Shown here piece after piece: positions 33,338 to 42,229 of a stretch of DNA of 64,000 bases. Under the pieces are notes generated by a model that was not told where the DNA came from, did not search any database, and was given only the letters and a program-made list of their open reading frames with translations. Source of the DNA: Pontibacillus halophilus JSM 076056 = DSM 19796 (GTDB taxonomy: Bacteria > Bacillota > Bacilli > Bacillales > BH030062). The stretch lies in NCBI RefSeq assembly GCF_000425205.1, contig NZ_AULI01000005.1, positions 1-64,000 of the forward strand, written 5' to 3'. The number at the start of each line of letters is the position of its first letter. Within the stretch, counting starts at the first letter, position 1. The translations under genes and the position numbers were made by a program.

Positions 33338-34536
33338 CTGTTAGAACGGTTGTAAATGAGTAGCCATGCCCCGACAGCCAAAGCTCCAATCGTAACGAGT
33401 GGTCCAATCTGAACAATCCAATGAAACCAGTGCTCAAAGGTTAACAAGGGAGTCTGGTTCAGTACAGGTGTTTCGTGTTGATGAAAGGCTTGCCTTTCAA
33501 CATATAACGGCTGAAAGAAGAAGAAGCTTAAGGTGGATGCAATGACACCATGAAGGATGCGGGCAATGAAGTAGGGAAGAAATCGGATATCGGTTTCTGC
33601 CAAGATGCTTGCAACTTGAGCTTGTATGGAGAATCCATTAAAGCCGAGGATGAAGCTTACAATCATAACTTGTTCTTGAAGGGTGGCATGACTCGTAGAG
33701 GTCATTTGTGAACCGAGTGTAATTTCGAAGAGGCCTGAGATAAAGGGCAAGGATAACTCACCTGATAACCCAGCCATTCCGAATAGTATTGCAAGGAATG
33801 CACCTAGGACTTCAGTTATTCCGACTAAGAATAAGAGCTTACTTAATACAGAGAAGATAATGATAAAGCCACCTACGACAAGTAACGTTTGAATTGAAGA
33901 AAGAACTGCGTCCCCGAATAGCCTTCCAAATGGGCGGTCATCCTTCAGGCGGGTTTCATGCATGGCTTCGAACGCCCTTCGTAAAGAGAACAAGGAACGC
34001 TCGTGTCTATAGGTGCTGATCTCGTGGCCGCCGTAAAATCTCATGATTACACCGACGATAGCATTCCCCACATAATGACTAACAGCAAGCAGTAGGCCAA
34101 GCGTTGGGTTATGAAAGAATCCAATAGATACTGCTCCAAATATAAATAATGGGTTTGACGCATTTGTAAACGAAACGAGACGCTCGGCTTCAATTTTTGT
34201 CAGCTGTTTTTCCTCTCTTAATCGAGCGGTTAACTTAGCGCCAGATGGGTACCCACTAGCCATCCCCATGACCCATACGAAGCTCCCCACACCAGGCACT
34301 TTGAAGATGGGTCTCATGATGGGCTCGCACAATACACCGATAAAACGTACTACACCAAATCCAATCAAGAGTTCCGCAGTAATGAAGAAAGGGAGTAAAG
34401 AGGGAAATACGATTTCCCACCACATATTCAACCCGCGTATGGATGCCTCGAGCGCTTGGTCGGGGTATACGATTAAGGAGGCAGCCATAAATACGGCGAC
34501 TCCGGCTAATCCAATTGTCTTTAATTGTGACTTCAT
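33319..34536 (-). CDS. ylbJ: YlbJ, sporulation integral membrane protein
   Basis: A 405-residue membrane protein with about eight helices. It has the YlbJ/SpoIIIE-neighbour type 'gate' domain: WWEIVFPSLLPFFITAELLIGFG, WVMGMASGYPSGAKLTARLRE and FTNASNPLFIFGAVSIGFF. In B. subtilis YlbJ is a sigma-E-controlled mother-cell protein needed for proper spore formation (heat resistance). No clear sigma-E promoter was seen upstream by eye. Divergent from ylbK. Confidence 0.93.
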   Translation of the reverse strand: MKSQLKTIGLAGVAVFMAASLIVYPDQALEASIRGLNMWWEIVFPSLLPFFITAELLIGFGVVRFIGVLCEPIMRPIFKVPGVGSFVWVMGMASGYPSGAKLTARLREEKQLTKIEAERLVSFTNASNPLFIFGAVSIGFFHNPTLGLLLAVSHYVGNAIVGVIMRFYGGHEISTYRHERSLFSLRRAFEAMHETRLKDDRPFGRLFGDAVLSSIQTLLVVGGFIIIFSVLSKLLFLVGITEVLGAFLAILFGMAGLSGELSLPFISGLFEITLGSQMTSTSHATLQEQVMIVSFILGFNGFSIQAQVASILAETDIRFLPYFIARILHGVIASTLSFFFFQPLYVERQAFHQHETPVLNQTPLLTFEHWFHWIVQIGPLVTIGALAVGAWLLIYNRSNRNKPLS

Positions 34537-34721
34537 CTAGAAAGCCCCCTAGTCTTTTCCGCTCGTTTCCATGCCTGTACTTCAAAGGACAGTAATAGTA
34601 AACTAGTCATAACATCATCTACTAACTTGTGGTGGTACAGGCTTTCTCTACCACTATACGCTCATGAGATAAAGGAATATGCCATAAAATAAGAAAAGCG
34701 TATTGGTAAGGGGGAGAAGGC

Positions 34722-35519
34722 ATGGAAAGACCAAAAATTGGCATAGCTCTCGGTTCTGGAGGGGCGAGGGGATTCAGTCATCTCGGTGTATTAAAAATAT
34801 TGCATGAAGCGAATATTCCGATTGACTATATTGCAGGGAGTAGTATGGGGGCTCTAGTGGGTACATTCTACAGTATTGGACAGAATTTCGATGACCTCTA
34901 TCGGTTATCAAGTTTGTTTAAACGAAAGTACTTTCTTGATTTTACTGTTCCAAAGATGGGATTTATTGCTGGCAACCGGGTACTTGAGTTTCTTCATTTG
35001 TTTACCCACCGCAAGAAATTAGAGGACCTTCCGATTCCTGTCTCAGTGGTGGCGACCGATTTATATTCTGGTGAGAAGGTCATTTTGACAAAGGGAAGCG
35101 CAGCGGAGGCGATTCGGGCAAGCATTTCCATACCCGGCGTGTTCGTCCCGCCCGTAATTAACAACCGTCCTCTAATTGACGGGGGAGTGGTAGACCGGGT
35201 GCCTGTATCGGTTGCACGAGAGATGGGGGCGGACATTGTGATTGCTGTTGACTGTGTGCATTTCGAAGCGAATGAAGAAGTGACTTCCATTTTCGATGTT
35301 ATTATACAAAGTATTGATATCTTACAGAATGAGTTTATTAATCGAGTAGACCTACAAGCGGACGTGTTATTAAAGCCCCAAGTAGCCCAGTACAGCGCCC
35401 GAGCGTTCAAGGATATGCCATTAATCATTAAAGAAGGGGAAGCGGTCGCTACGGCCCACCTTGACGAAATTAAACAAGTGATCGCAGATTGGAAGGAGAT
35501 TACGGATGAAACAAAATAA
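34722..35519 (+). CDS. ylbK: YlbK, patatin-like phospholipase family protein
   Basis: A 265-residue protein with the patatin/NTE fold: oxyanion motif GSGGARG near residue 11, nucleophile elbow GSSMG with Ser41, and catalytic Asp153 in DGG. It is the short bacterial type with no signal peptide; the substrate may be a phospholipid or other lipid ester (inference). The last 14 nt overlap the start of ylbL. GGGGGAGAAGG precedes the ATG. Confidence 0.93.
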   Translation: MERPKIGIALGSGGARGFSHLGVLKILHEANIPIDYIAGSSMGALVGTFYSIGQNFDDLYRLSSLFKRKYFLDFTVPKMGFIAGNRVLEFLHLFTHRKKLEDLPIPVSVVATDLYSGEKVILTKGSAAEAIRASISIPGVFVPPVINNRPLIDGGVVDRVPVSVAREMGADIVIAVDCVHFEANEEVTSIFDVIIQSIDILQNEFINRVDLQADVLLKPQVAQYSARAFKDMPLIIKEGEAVATAHLDEIKQVIADWKEITDETK

Positions 35520-36531
35520 ACGCATCTTACTAATTGGGGCGCTCGTCATTTTATTGGCTGCCTTTCTAGGCGGTTATCAGCTCCCTTATTATATTTATAA
35601 ACCGGGTTCAGCGGATGCACTGAACCCTATCGTTGAAGTGGAAGGTGGGTATGAGAGTGAAGGGGACATGCACCTTGTAACCGTTAGGGGAGGGCAAGCA
35701 ACTCCGATTATGATTGCATTTGCCTACTTTATGCCCTACCAAGAGATTTACCCAATCGATCAGATTGTTCCAGAAGGGTATTCTGAGAATGAATACATGG
35801 AAGCCCAGCTTCACCTAATGGAAACCTCCCAAGAGGCTGCTAAAGTAGTGGCTTATGAGGAGGCGGATGCGAAGGTAGACGTAACCTTTGAAGGGGTATA
35901 CGTCATGAGTGTCTTAGAAAACATGCCTGCAAGTGGCGAACTGAAGATGGGGGATCGTATTGTAGAAGTTGATGGTCAACCAGTCGAAGAAGCCAAAGAC
36001 CTCACCGATTATGTAACCGGTATGAGTGCAGGGGATAGTGTAGAAATTGTAATCAATCGTGGAGATGAACAATTATCAAAGACCATTGAGCTCGCCCCGT
36101 TTGAAAATGCGTCTGACCGAGTAGGTATGGGGATATCACTCGTAACCGACCGTAACGTAACGGTTTCTCCTAAAGTAAATATTAAGAGTGGGGAAATTGG
36201 CGGTCCAAGTGCTGGGTTGATGTTTAGTCTAGAAATGTATGACCAGCTAACGGAAGTTGATCTTACGAAAGGATATCAAGTTGCTGGTACAGGTGAGGTT
36301 AACTATGAAGGAGAAGTTGGTCGTATTGGTGGTATTGATAAAAAGGTGGTAGCGGCTGATGAGTCTGGTGCGGACATCTTCTTTGCCCCGAACGAGAATG
36401 GGAAAGAGGGTTCCAATTATGAAATTGCTAAGCAGACCGCTGAAAAGATTGGAACAGATATGGAAGTCGTTCCTGTTGATACATTCAAAGACGCCCTATT
36501 GTTTCTAGAGAGTAAAGAGCCAAAGTCATAA
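35506..36531 (+). CDS. ylbL: YlbL, membrane-anchored PDZ-Lon-like protease
   Basis: A 341-residue protein. An N-terminal transmembrane helix (about 6-24) is followed by an extracytoplasmic segment, a PDZ domain (about 125-205, with GVYVMSVLENMPASGELKMGD) and a C-terminal Lon/S16 protease domain with the Ser-Lys dyad: Ser235 in GPSAG and Lys280 in IGGIDKK. In B. subtilis YlbL is reported to degrade the DNA-damage checkpoint inhibitor YneA together with CtpA. It overlaps ylbK by 14 nt (coupled translation) with AAGGAG upstream. Terminator follows. Confidence 0.95.
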   Translation: MKQNKRILLIGALVILLAAFLGGYQLPYYIYKPGSADALNPIVEVEGGYESEGDMHLVTVRGGQATPIMIAFAYFMPYQEIYPIDQIVPEGYSENEYMEAQLHLMETSQEAAKVVAYEEADAKVDVTFEGVYVMSVLENMPASGELKMGDRIVEVDGQPVEEAKDLTDYVTGMSAGDSVEIVINRGDEQLSKTIELAPFENASDRVGMGISLVTDRNVTVSPKVNIKSGEIGGPSAGLMFSLEMYDQLTEVDLTKGYQVAGTGEVNYEGEVGRIGGIDKKVVAADESGADIFFAPNENGKEGSNYEIAKQTAEKIGTDMEVVPVDTFKDALLFLESKEPKS

Positions 36532-36543
36532 TACACTTTAAAT

Positions 36544-36584
36544 AGAAAGAGCTCAGAAGCGCTTGCTGCTTCTGAGCTCTTTCT
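36544..36584 (+). terminator. Terminator of ylbK-ylbL
   Basis: A perfect 17-bp stem (36544-36560 with 36568-36584), core AAGAGCTCAGAAGC, 7-nt loop. Confidence 0.85.
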
Positions 36585-36652
36585 GATGGATATAAGATTT
36601 AAGGAAGTGTTTTCGAACAGGTTAGCATAATCTTAAGGAAGTGAATTAAAGG

Positions 36653-37051
36653 TCACTTCATTTCAATTTTCAATTGATCTTTAGGAGCTTCGAAAACATA
36701 GTAATCCTTTGTATACATACGTAGCTCTACAGTAATGGATTTACCATCCTGAACAAATAATAGGCTGTCGTCCGCTTGTTTCTCAAATACCCATCCATAG
36801 GTTTGCATATAATTTTTGGCGGATAAGTATTGTTCATCATCTTCTTTGTCCGTTTTCGAAATGTAGCTATTTGCGCTTTCACTAATCTGGACATAATCTT
36901 GACCAAACCATTGAATCGAAATAATCCCTTTCATAACTGGAAATGGGTTTCCTTCTTGGAAGAGGGTGTCTCTAAACGGATAGAGAAGAATCATCACGAT
37001 GATTAAGAGACCGGTGCACAAGAAACCAAAGTTGCGTAAGAATTTTTTCAT
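36653..37051 (-). CDS. Uncharacterised single-pass membrane protein
   Basis: A 132-residue protein with basic N-terminus (MKKFLRNFG) and one hydrophobic helix (about 9-25), then a hydrophilic extracytoplasmic-type domain of about 105 residues (IQWFGQDYVQISESANSYI..., QTYGWVFEKQADDSLLF...). No family recognised. It follows ylbM on the same strand by 45 bp, so cotranscription is likely. Function unknown. Confidence 0.65.
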   Translation of the reverse strand: MKKFLRNFGFLCTGLLIIVMILLYPFRDTLFQEGNPFPVMKGIISIQWFGQDYVQISESANSYISKTDKEDDEQYLSAKNYMQTYGWVFEKQADDSLLFVQDGKSITVELRMYTKDYYVFEAPKDQLKIEMK

Positions 37052-37096
37052 CGTATTCCCCCCACTCTACTATAGACGATTGTTGATGAGAAAAGG

Positions 37097-38317
37097 TTAC
37101 ATTTTTTTTGGAAGGATAGGAGGTTGAAACTCTCTCTTTCTACGTTCCTTCCGAAGGGATGGAGGTAAACTGGATAAGTACGCATCCATAGCTCGCTCTT
37201 CTATTGTTAAGTATGAATGTTCGAACTGCTGTGGTTGTGTAAGGAGCGGCACAGAAGCCTCTTTCTTCACTTGGCGCATATAGCTCTTGCCTAGGGCGTT
37301 CATCCCTAGGATACGCACATACGGCACTTCATTCAACTGTTGAAGTGAGAGTAGGTCTTCTTTCTTCGTGTGAGTTAGCACGTGAGTTGCCATTCGTTGC
37401 AACCTTGTTCTGGTGTAACGCTTTGTCTTCATTGCAGTCATCCACTCTTCAAATGAATCTGCAATACGTATGGTTTCATAGATTCGGTGCTGAAGCCCTT
37501 CTTCCACTCCAGCAATCTCCGAAAGTTCGTCCACACTCATGGTTAGGATGCGGTATTGAAGAAATGGAAAATAGTGTTCCCAGCTGTGCCAACAACTTGT
37601 TCGCTCTCTGTAGGATTGCAAGGCATGGACAGAAGATTCTGGTAATGCAGATTTGGCTCTTTGTGTCATGGTGCCAGCTTGAAGCAATTCCTTCCGAATG
37701 CTTGTTGCGCTCGCAATGGTATGACGGATCTCTTCATCATGGTAATCATTGTGAATGCGTTGTACCGTTGTGGGTTTAATGGAAAGATGTAAGTCTTTAA
37801 TTGCTTTCACATACCCGAATCCTAGAATATTGTTCGGTTTTCGAAGGTCGAACTCATCTGATGTAAGACCAATTTGCTCATAGCCATAACGGCTTGCTTC
37901 TGGGAAAGATAAGCCTTTGTCTAGTTGATTCCGTACCGTTTCCTCGTAGAGGTCTTTGTATTGTTCCATTGCATCGTATCCTTCTAAAAACGGGGCAATA
38001 CTACCTTGTTCACTACCAAAGCATACGGCGTCCGTTCCGAGTGCATCTAAAGTGAGCAATGCTCCTTTAGCAAAGAGGTCGCTATTCTGGACAGCAAAGA
38101 CATAAGGGAGTTCGACGACTAGGTCAACACCCTCTCTTAGAGCTGCCTCAGCCCGGTGCCACTTATCAATGATGCTAGGTTCTCCGCGCTGCAGAAAGTT
38201 TCCAGACATTACAGCAATGGTGCAATCATTACCAATTTGTTCTTTTGCTTGTTGAGCGTGGTAAGCATGTCCGTTATGAAACGGGTTATACTCAACAACT
38301 AAACCAGTTGCGTTCAT
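37097..38317 (-). CDS. tmcAL: YlbM / TmcAL, tRNA(Met) cytidine acetate ligase
   Basis: A 406-residue nucleotidyltransferase-fold enzyme. ATGLVVEYNPFHNGHAYHAQQAKE near the N-terminus carries the HxGH adenylation motif. GNFLQRGEPSIIDKWHRAEAAL and VVELPYVFAVQNSDLFAKGA are typical of the YlbM family, and KPNNILGFGYVKAI follows. In B. subtilis TmcAL activates acetate with ATP and acetylates cytidine-34 of elongator tRNA(Met) (ac4C34). GGAGGGA lies upstream of ATG 38317. Divergent from ylbN. Confidence 0.95.
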   Translation of the reverse strand: MNATGLVVEYNPFHNGHAYHAQQAKEQIGNDCTIAVMSGNFLQRGEPSIIDKWHRAEAALREGVDLVVELPYVFAVQNSDLFAKGALLTLDALGTDAVCFGSEQGSIAPFLEGYDAMEQYKDLYEETVRNQLDKGLSFPEASRYGYEQIGLTSDEFDLRKPNNILGFGYVKAIKDLHLSIKPTTVQRIHNDYHDEEIRHTIASATSIRKELLQAGTMTQRAKSALPESSVHALQSYRERTSCWHSWEHYFPFLQYRILTMSVDELSEIAGVEEGLQHRIYETIRIADSFEEWMTAMKTKRYTRTRLQRMATHVLTHTKKEDLLSLQQLNEVPYVRILGMNALGKSYMRQVKKEASVPLLTQPQQFEHSYLTIEERAMDAYLSSLPPSLRKERRKREFQPPILPKKM

Positions 38318-38448
38318 AAAGGTCCCTCCTTTTGCAAATTTCGACTACGTATGATAGAAATGATATAATAATTCATTAGAAAATCCAATGTGTCCAAGAA
38401 TCTTTTCAAACTGCTTTATGTATAGTTATAACCTGTAAAGAAAAAATG

Positions 38449-38477
38449 TTGACAAACTAAGTAAAACCTTTTAAAAT
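38449..38477 (+). promoter_or_regulatory. Sigma-A promoter of ylbN-rpmF
   Basis: Perfect TTGACA (38449-38454), 17-nt spacer, TAAAAT (38472-38477), 27 bp before ylbN. Confidence 0.85.
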
Positions 38478-38504
38478 AACACATGTTGCTTTGAGGTGAT
38501 TGAA

Positions 38505-39026
38505 ATGAATTTCCCTTTACAGCAGTTAAAGACTGCTACAGAAAAACCATTAACATTTGATGAAAATGTAGATATTTCTGAATTAGAAACGATGCCAAAT
38601 GACATTCGTGAGATTCCACCTGTTCATGTAACTGGACAGGCTAGAACGCAAGGGGATGAAGTAACGTTTCAAATGAAACTCAACGGAACGATGACCCTTC
38701 CTTGTGCTCGTACGCTTGCGGATGTTGAATATCCATTTTCCTTTGAGGCTACGGAGGTCTTTTCTCTTTCTCCTTATCACGAAGAAGGGGACGAAGAAGT
38801 TCATGAAATTCATGGAGAAGTCCTTGACTTAACGCCTTATATCAAGGAAAATGTTATATTGGAGATTCCTTTGCAAGTGTTCTCAGACGATGAGGACGTG
38901 CTAAATGAAGCGCTGAGTGAAGGTCAAGGCTGGTCCTTAATTACTGAGGAACAGAAGGAAGAGAAAGTTGACCCACGCCTTGCAAAGCTTCAACAATTTC
39001 TAAATGATGATGATAAGAAAGAATAG
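38505..39026 (+). CDS. ylbN: YlbN, DUF177 (YceD) family protein
   Basis: A 173-residue acidic protein of the DUF177/YceD family, linked to 23S rRNA accumulation and almost always found upstream of rpmF. Marks are MTLPCARTLADVEYPFSFEATEVF (a C-x-R type strand pair) and the C-terminal KVDPRLAKLQQFLNDD. ATG 38505 lies 6 nt after GAGGTG; the in-frame GTG at 38496 is part of the ribosome binding site. Operon with rpmF, 46 bp downstream. Confidence 0.93.
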   Translation: MNFPLQQLKTATEKPLTFDENVDISELETMPNDIREIPPVHVTGQARTQGDEVTFQMKLNGTMTLPCARTLADVEYPFSFEATEVFSLSPYHEEGDEEVHEIHGEVLDLTPYIKENVILEIPLQVFSDDEDVLNEALSEGQGWSLITEEQKEEKVDPRLAKLQQFLNDDDKKE

Positions 39027-39072
39027 ATCCTGTCACTTCATGTATTGGATCTTGCTTAAGGAGGTGTAAGAC

Positions 39073-39246
39073 ATGGCAGTACCAAAGAGAAGAACCTCTA
39101 AAAAGGTCAAAAACCAACGCCGTACCCACAAGAAGCTTCACGCACCTGGTTTCGTAGCATGCCAGAACTGCGGTGAGTTCGTAAAATCTCACCACGTGTG
39201 CAAAAACTGTGGCCAATACAACGGCAAACAAGTGGTTGAACAATAA
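39073..39246 (+). CDS. rpmF: Ribosomal protein L32 (bL32)
   Basis: A 57-residue ribosomal protein: [20 protein letters not shown], then CQNCGEF and CKNCGQY. The four cysteines form a zinc ribbon (the C+ form of L32), so this copy depends on zinc; a zinc-free paralogue may exist elsewhere (not visible). GGAGGTG precedes the ATG at 10 nt. It is cotranscribed with ylbN and closed by a strong terminator. Confidence 0.98.
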   Translation: MAVPKRRTSKKVKNQRRTHKKLHAPGFVACQNCGEFVKSHHVCKNCGQYNGKQVVEQ

Positions 39247-39256
39247 ACTACAAGAA

Positions 39257-39291
39257 AGAATGTCTCTAATGCATAGAGGCATTCTTTTTTT
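39257..39291 (+). terminator. Terminator of ylbN-rpmF
   Basis: A 12-bp stem AGAATGTCTCTA / TAGAGGCATTCT (one G-U), loop ATGCA, T7 run. Confidence 0.93.
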
Positions 39292-39357
39292 GTGGTTCAT
39301 TTTTTCAAATTTGTTACAATAAAGGAGTTAGTACTTTATTAGAAAGAAGGATGTACG

Positions 39358-40107
39358 GTGTATAAAACGATAAGCGTGAAAAAGGTAAGTGATGACGTCG
39401 TTCAGATTACGTTGGACCGTCCACAAGTGAAAAATGCGGTTTCATTTGACATGGTTGGAGAATTAAAGGAAGCGTTCCAAGGAATAAAAGAAGATGACAG
39501 CGTTAAACTGCTTACCTTAACAGGTGCAGGAGACGTGTTCTGTTCGGGTGGAGATTTACACGATTTTCATGGAGATTTAGGTGAACAGAACGCGTTTCAA
39601 ATGTTGTATGGAATGAAAGAAGTGTTGTATGAATTAGCGAGATTTCCAATCCCGACAGTCGCCTTATTAAATGGGCCTGCAAGAGGTGGGGGGACAGAAC
39701 TCGCGACAGCATGTGACTTCCGCTACATAAAGGAAGGTGTCACTTGTGGATTTACACAAGGCGATCTTGGCTTAACGACAGGGTGGGGAGGTGGAACGCT
39801 TCTCTATCATCGTATCCCTAATTTACATGCCTATCACTGGCTCTTAAGTTCATCACTCTATGATTCGAACAAGTTGATTGACATTGGTTGGGTTCAAGGA
39901 ACGTATGTAGATGATGTCTTGGAACAGCTTAAGCCTTACACAGACAAGACCGTGGAACAAGTGCGAATCTTCAAGCAGCAATACATTCGTCAGCAATTGC
40001 CGTTGTCTATCTCTACAGAGATGGACGAAGAAGTAAGACGATGCTCTATGGTTTGGGATACACCAGAGCATAAGGAAGCCATACAGAAATTCCTTTCTGC
40101 TGAGTAA
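39358..40107 (+). CDS. Enoyl-CoA hydratase/isomerase (crotonase) family protein
   Basis: A 249-residue crotonase-fold protein: ITLDRPQVKNAVSFDMV, then FCSGGDLHDF (first oxyanion-hole region), and ALLNGPARGGGTELATACDFRY, with the second oxyanion-hole GGG. The catalytic pair of classical hydratases (two Glu) is partly replaced: after the GGGTELA stretch the second loop reads TQGDLGLTTGWGGG. The exact reaction therefore is uncertain (hydratase, isomerase or other acyl-CoA chemistry). GTG 39358 start; an extended -10 (TGTTACAAT, 39312-39320) lies upstream. Confidence 0.85.
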   Translation: MYKTISVKKVSDDVVQITLDRPQVKNAVSFDMVGELKEAFQGIKEDDSVKLLTLTGAGDVFCSGGDLHDFHGDLGEQNAFQMLYGMKEVLYELARFPIPTVALLNGPARGGGTELATACDFRYIKEGVTCGFTQGDLGLTTGWGGGTLLYHRIPNLHAYHWLLSSSLYDSNKLIDIGWVQGTYVDDVLEQLKPYTDKTVEQVRIFKQQYIRQQLPLSISTEMDEEVRRCSMVWDTPEHKEAIQKFLSAE

Positions 40108-40126
40108 AAAATAGTTCTCCCTCCTA

Positions 40127-40155
40127 GTCTATCTATCCTTTGTAAGGCATACATT
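40127..40155 (+). promoter_or_regulatory. Candidate sigma-E promoter of gerR/ylbO
   Basis: GTCTATC (40127-40133), 14-nt spacer, CATACATT (40148-40155). The -10 fits the sigma-E consensus; the -35 is partial. It lies 25 bp before gerR, which is sigma-E-dependent in B. subtilis. Confidence 0.6.
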
Positions 40156-40180
40156 CGTAGTAAGTGATAGGAGGGATAGA

Positions 40181-40666
40181 ATGAACGCAACGAGACAAGA
40201 TGCTTGGACTGATGATGAAGATGTGTTGCTAGCAGAGACCGTGCTGACCTATATTCGTAATGGTACGACCCAGCTAGAGGCGTTCGAAGAGGTGGCTAGA
40301 AAGTTGTCACGAACGTCTGCGGCTTGTGGATTCAGATGGAATGCAACCGTGCGTAAGCAATATAAGAAAGCAATCTCAGAAGCGAAGCAAACTAGAAAAA
40401 GTGGGCAGGAAGAGGGTAAACGAGAGATAGAGGAAGCGGTTGTACCAGAAGCTAGACAAGGTTTCTCGATTGATGATGCCATTCTATTCCTTGAGACGAT
40501 GCGAAACCAGTCGCAAGTTACCTTACAAGAATCGCCGAGCACAGATGTGAAATTCCTTCAAGAAGAGAATGAAAGATTGAAAGCGAGGTTGAACCGTTAT
40601 CATCAGGCTTGGGATGAGATGGGGAAACTGTGGAGTTGGGTATCTGCACAAAATAAGAAGGACTGA
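40181..40666 (+). CDS. gerR: GerR/YlbO, RsfA-family sporulation transcription factor
   Basis: A 161-residue DNA-binding protein. The N-terminal Myb/SANT-like domain (about 1-60) shows [24 protein letters not shown] and [14 protein letters not shown] charged linker and a C-terminal coiled coil (about 120-145, [16 protein letters not shown]) follow. In B. subtilis GerR (YlbO) is made under sigma-E in the mother cell and represses or activates subsets of the sigma-E regulon. RsfA is the forespore paralogue; synteny with ylbP and panE favours GerR. GGAGGG precedes the ATG. The terminator overlaps the stop. Confidence 0.9.
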   Translation: MNATRQDAWTDDEDVLLAETVLTYIRNGTTQLEAFEEVARKLSRTSAACGFRWNATVRKQYKKAISEAKQTRKSGQEEGKREIEEAVVPEARQGFSIDDAILFLETMRNQSQVTLQESPSTDVKFLQEENERLKARLNRYHQAWDEMGKLWSWVSAQNKKD

Positions 40667-40694
40667 TCACAACTGATCAGTCCTTCTTATTTTA
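40652..40694. terminator. Bidirectional terminator between gerR and ylbP
   Basis: A 17-bp stem (40652-40668 with 40675-40691), core AAGAAGGACTGATC, loop ACAACT, then TTTTAATT. Confidence 0.9.
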
Positions 40695-40700
40695 ATTGTG

Positions 40701-41183
40701 CTAGGAAGCGTTCTGTTCTTCAACACCTGTTGGTCTCCACCCGAGCGGGTTTTCACCTAAATCTCGTTCCATGTCGTATGAGAGTTTGTCAAACCCCATT
40801 CGCTCCCAGAACCCATGTGAGTTCACACGTGGATTTGTTTTAATCGGGAGACGATACCCCTTCGCAAATTCTACTAACATTTCTCCATACCCTTGTTTCT
40901 GGTAATCTGGAAGCACTTCTAGTTTCCAAAGCTCTAAATACTCATCTCTTGGCTCGAAATAATAGTTGTACTTAGAAGGTACTTTATACAAGCTCATGCG
41001 CGCGATTAAAGCGCTTCCATAATAAATTCCAAAAAAGGGTGAGGTGCTGTTGTTCTCGATGATATTGTTCTGCAAGTCCTCAAGCATTGATAATTCTTGA
41101 TTTCCATATTCCTTAAAGCGCTTAAATTCCTCTAGAGTTTTATAATTGACGACGAGTGGTTGTACTTTAATGGCATCCATCAT
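40701..41183 (-). CDS. ylbP: YlbP, GNAT-family acetyltransferase
   Basis: A 160-residue GNAT protein. It has FFGIYYGSALIARMSLY (strands 2-3), LELWKLEVLPDYQKQGYGEMLVEFA with the Q-x-x-G-x-G acetyl-CoA loop, and HGFWERMGF at the C-terminal side. YlbP is a conserved Bacillus protein whose substrate is unknown to me. Convergent with gerR. Confidence 0.88.
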   Translation of the reverse strand: MMDAIKVQPLVVNYKTLEEFKRFKEYGNQELSMLEDLQNNIIENNSTSPFFGIYYGSALIARMSLYKVPSKYNYYFEPRDEYLELWKLEVLPDYQKQGYGEMLVEFAKGYRLPIKTNPRVNSHGFWERMGFDKLSYDMERDLGENPLGWRPTGVEEQNAS

Positions 41184-41343
41184 GATTCTTTCCCCCTCTT
41201 TATAGCTATCTCTATTATAATATAAAAAAATTCTGAAATAAATGAATTATTGTTCATTCATGTACTGAAACTTTTTTCACACTTTCCCATGATACACTTA
41301 GGATAAAAGCAGGAATTTATAGAAAGCTGGTGAATCTACATAT

Positions 41344-42216
41344 ATGAATATTGGTGTCGTAGGAGGGGGAGCCGTAGGTCTTCTGACAGCTTCTTACCTA
41401 ATAGAAATGGGGCACAAGGTGACGTTATATGTAAGAAGTGAAACGCAAGCTGTACACATTCGTGAATTTGGTGGAAGTCGGGATAGAAAGCAATTCTATG
41501 TGGATGAGGTACGGGTTAGCACTAATTTCAAAGATGAAGACTTCATGATGTTGTGTGTCAAGACGATAGCATTAGAGGAGGTACTCTCTTCCATAATCGA
41601 ACAAGCACCTAACACACCTTTGCTATTCCTCTGTAATGGCATGGCCCATATAAGGATGATGGAAGAGCTTACCCAACCTGTATATGCTGGGGTAGTCGAA
41701 CATGGGGTGTTACGAACGGGTATTGGAAGTGTGGTTCATAGAGGCGTTGGTAGGATTCGATTCGCACCGGTAAATGAACTTGATCAACGCTTTATTCAAC
41801 AACTTGTCGGTAATGAGATGAAATGCTTCAAGTTTGAACAGTCAGAAGATTACCGCTCCCTATTAACTGAGAAGCTCATTGTCAATGCGACGGTCAATCC
41901 ATTAACTGCGTTGTTTAAGGTGAAGAACGGACAATTACTAAACTCCCCACATTTGCATCAGCTGGCCCGAATGGTATGTGAGGAATGTTGTGGAATTTTA
42001 GGTGTCTCAATGGATTCAATGTGGACGTACGTACAATCTGTCATTCGTCAAACAGCGAACAATGAATCCTCCATGTTGAAAGATATACGACATGAACGTA
42101 AGACTGAACTTGATGCCATTACTGGATATCTATGTGCTGAAGCGGCTGCTAAAGGGTTTCCAAGTCCTATAAATACATTCTTATATAACGCGATTAAAGA
42201 ACTAGAGCTAAACTGA
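41344..42216 (+). CDS. panE: 2-dehydropantoate 2-reductase
   Basis: A 290-residue ketopantoate reductase (ylbQ in B. subtilis) that uses NADPH to make pantoate for coenzyme A. The Rossmann motif GVVGGGAVGLLTASYL is at residues 4-19. KLIVNATVNPLTALF carries the conserved substrate-binding Lys/Asn near residue 178, and the C-terminal SSMLKDIRHERKTELDAITGYL follows. All key family motifs are present. Followed after 13 bp by a DUF3397 gene. Confidence 0.93.
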   Translation: MNIGVVGGGAVGLLTASYLIEMGHKVTLYVRSETQAVHIREFGGSRDRKQFYVDEVRVSTNFKDEDFMMLCVKTIALEEVLSSIIEQAPNTPLLFLCNGMAHIRMMEELTQPVYAGVVEHGVLRTGIGSVVHRGVGRIRFAPVNELDQRFIQQLVGNEMKCFKFEQSEDYRSLLTEKLIVNATVNPLTALFKVKNGQLLNSPHLHQLARMVCEECCGILGVSMDSMWTYVQSVIRQTANNESSMLKDIRHERKTELDAITGYLCAEAAAKGFPSPINTFLYNAIKELELN

Positions 42217-42229
42217 AAGGAGGGGTTAG

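Noticed and set aside
34994-35428. 144-codon minus-strand ORF
   Set aside because: Antisense to ylbK; the plus-strand patatin motifs are decisive.
37345-37779. 144-codon plus-strand ORF
   Set aside because: Antisense to tmcAL (ylbM), no ribosome binding site.
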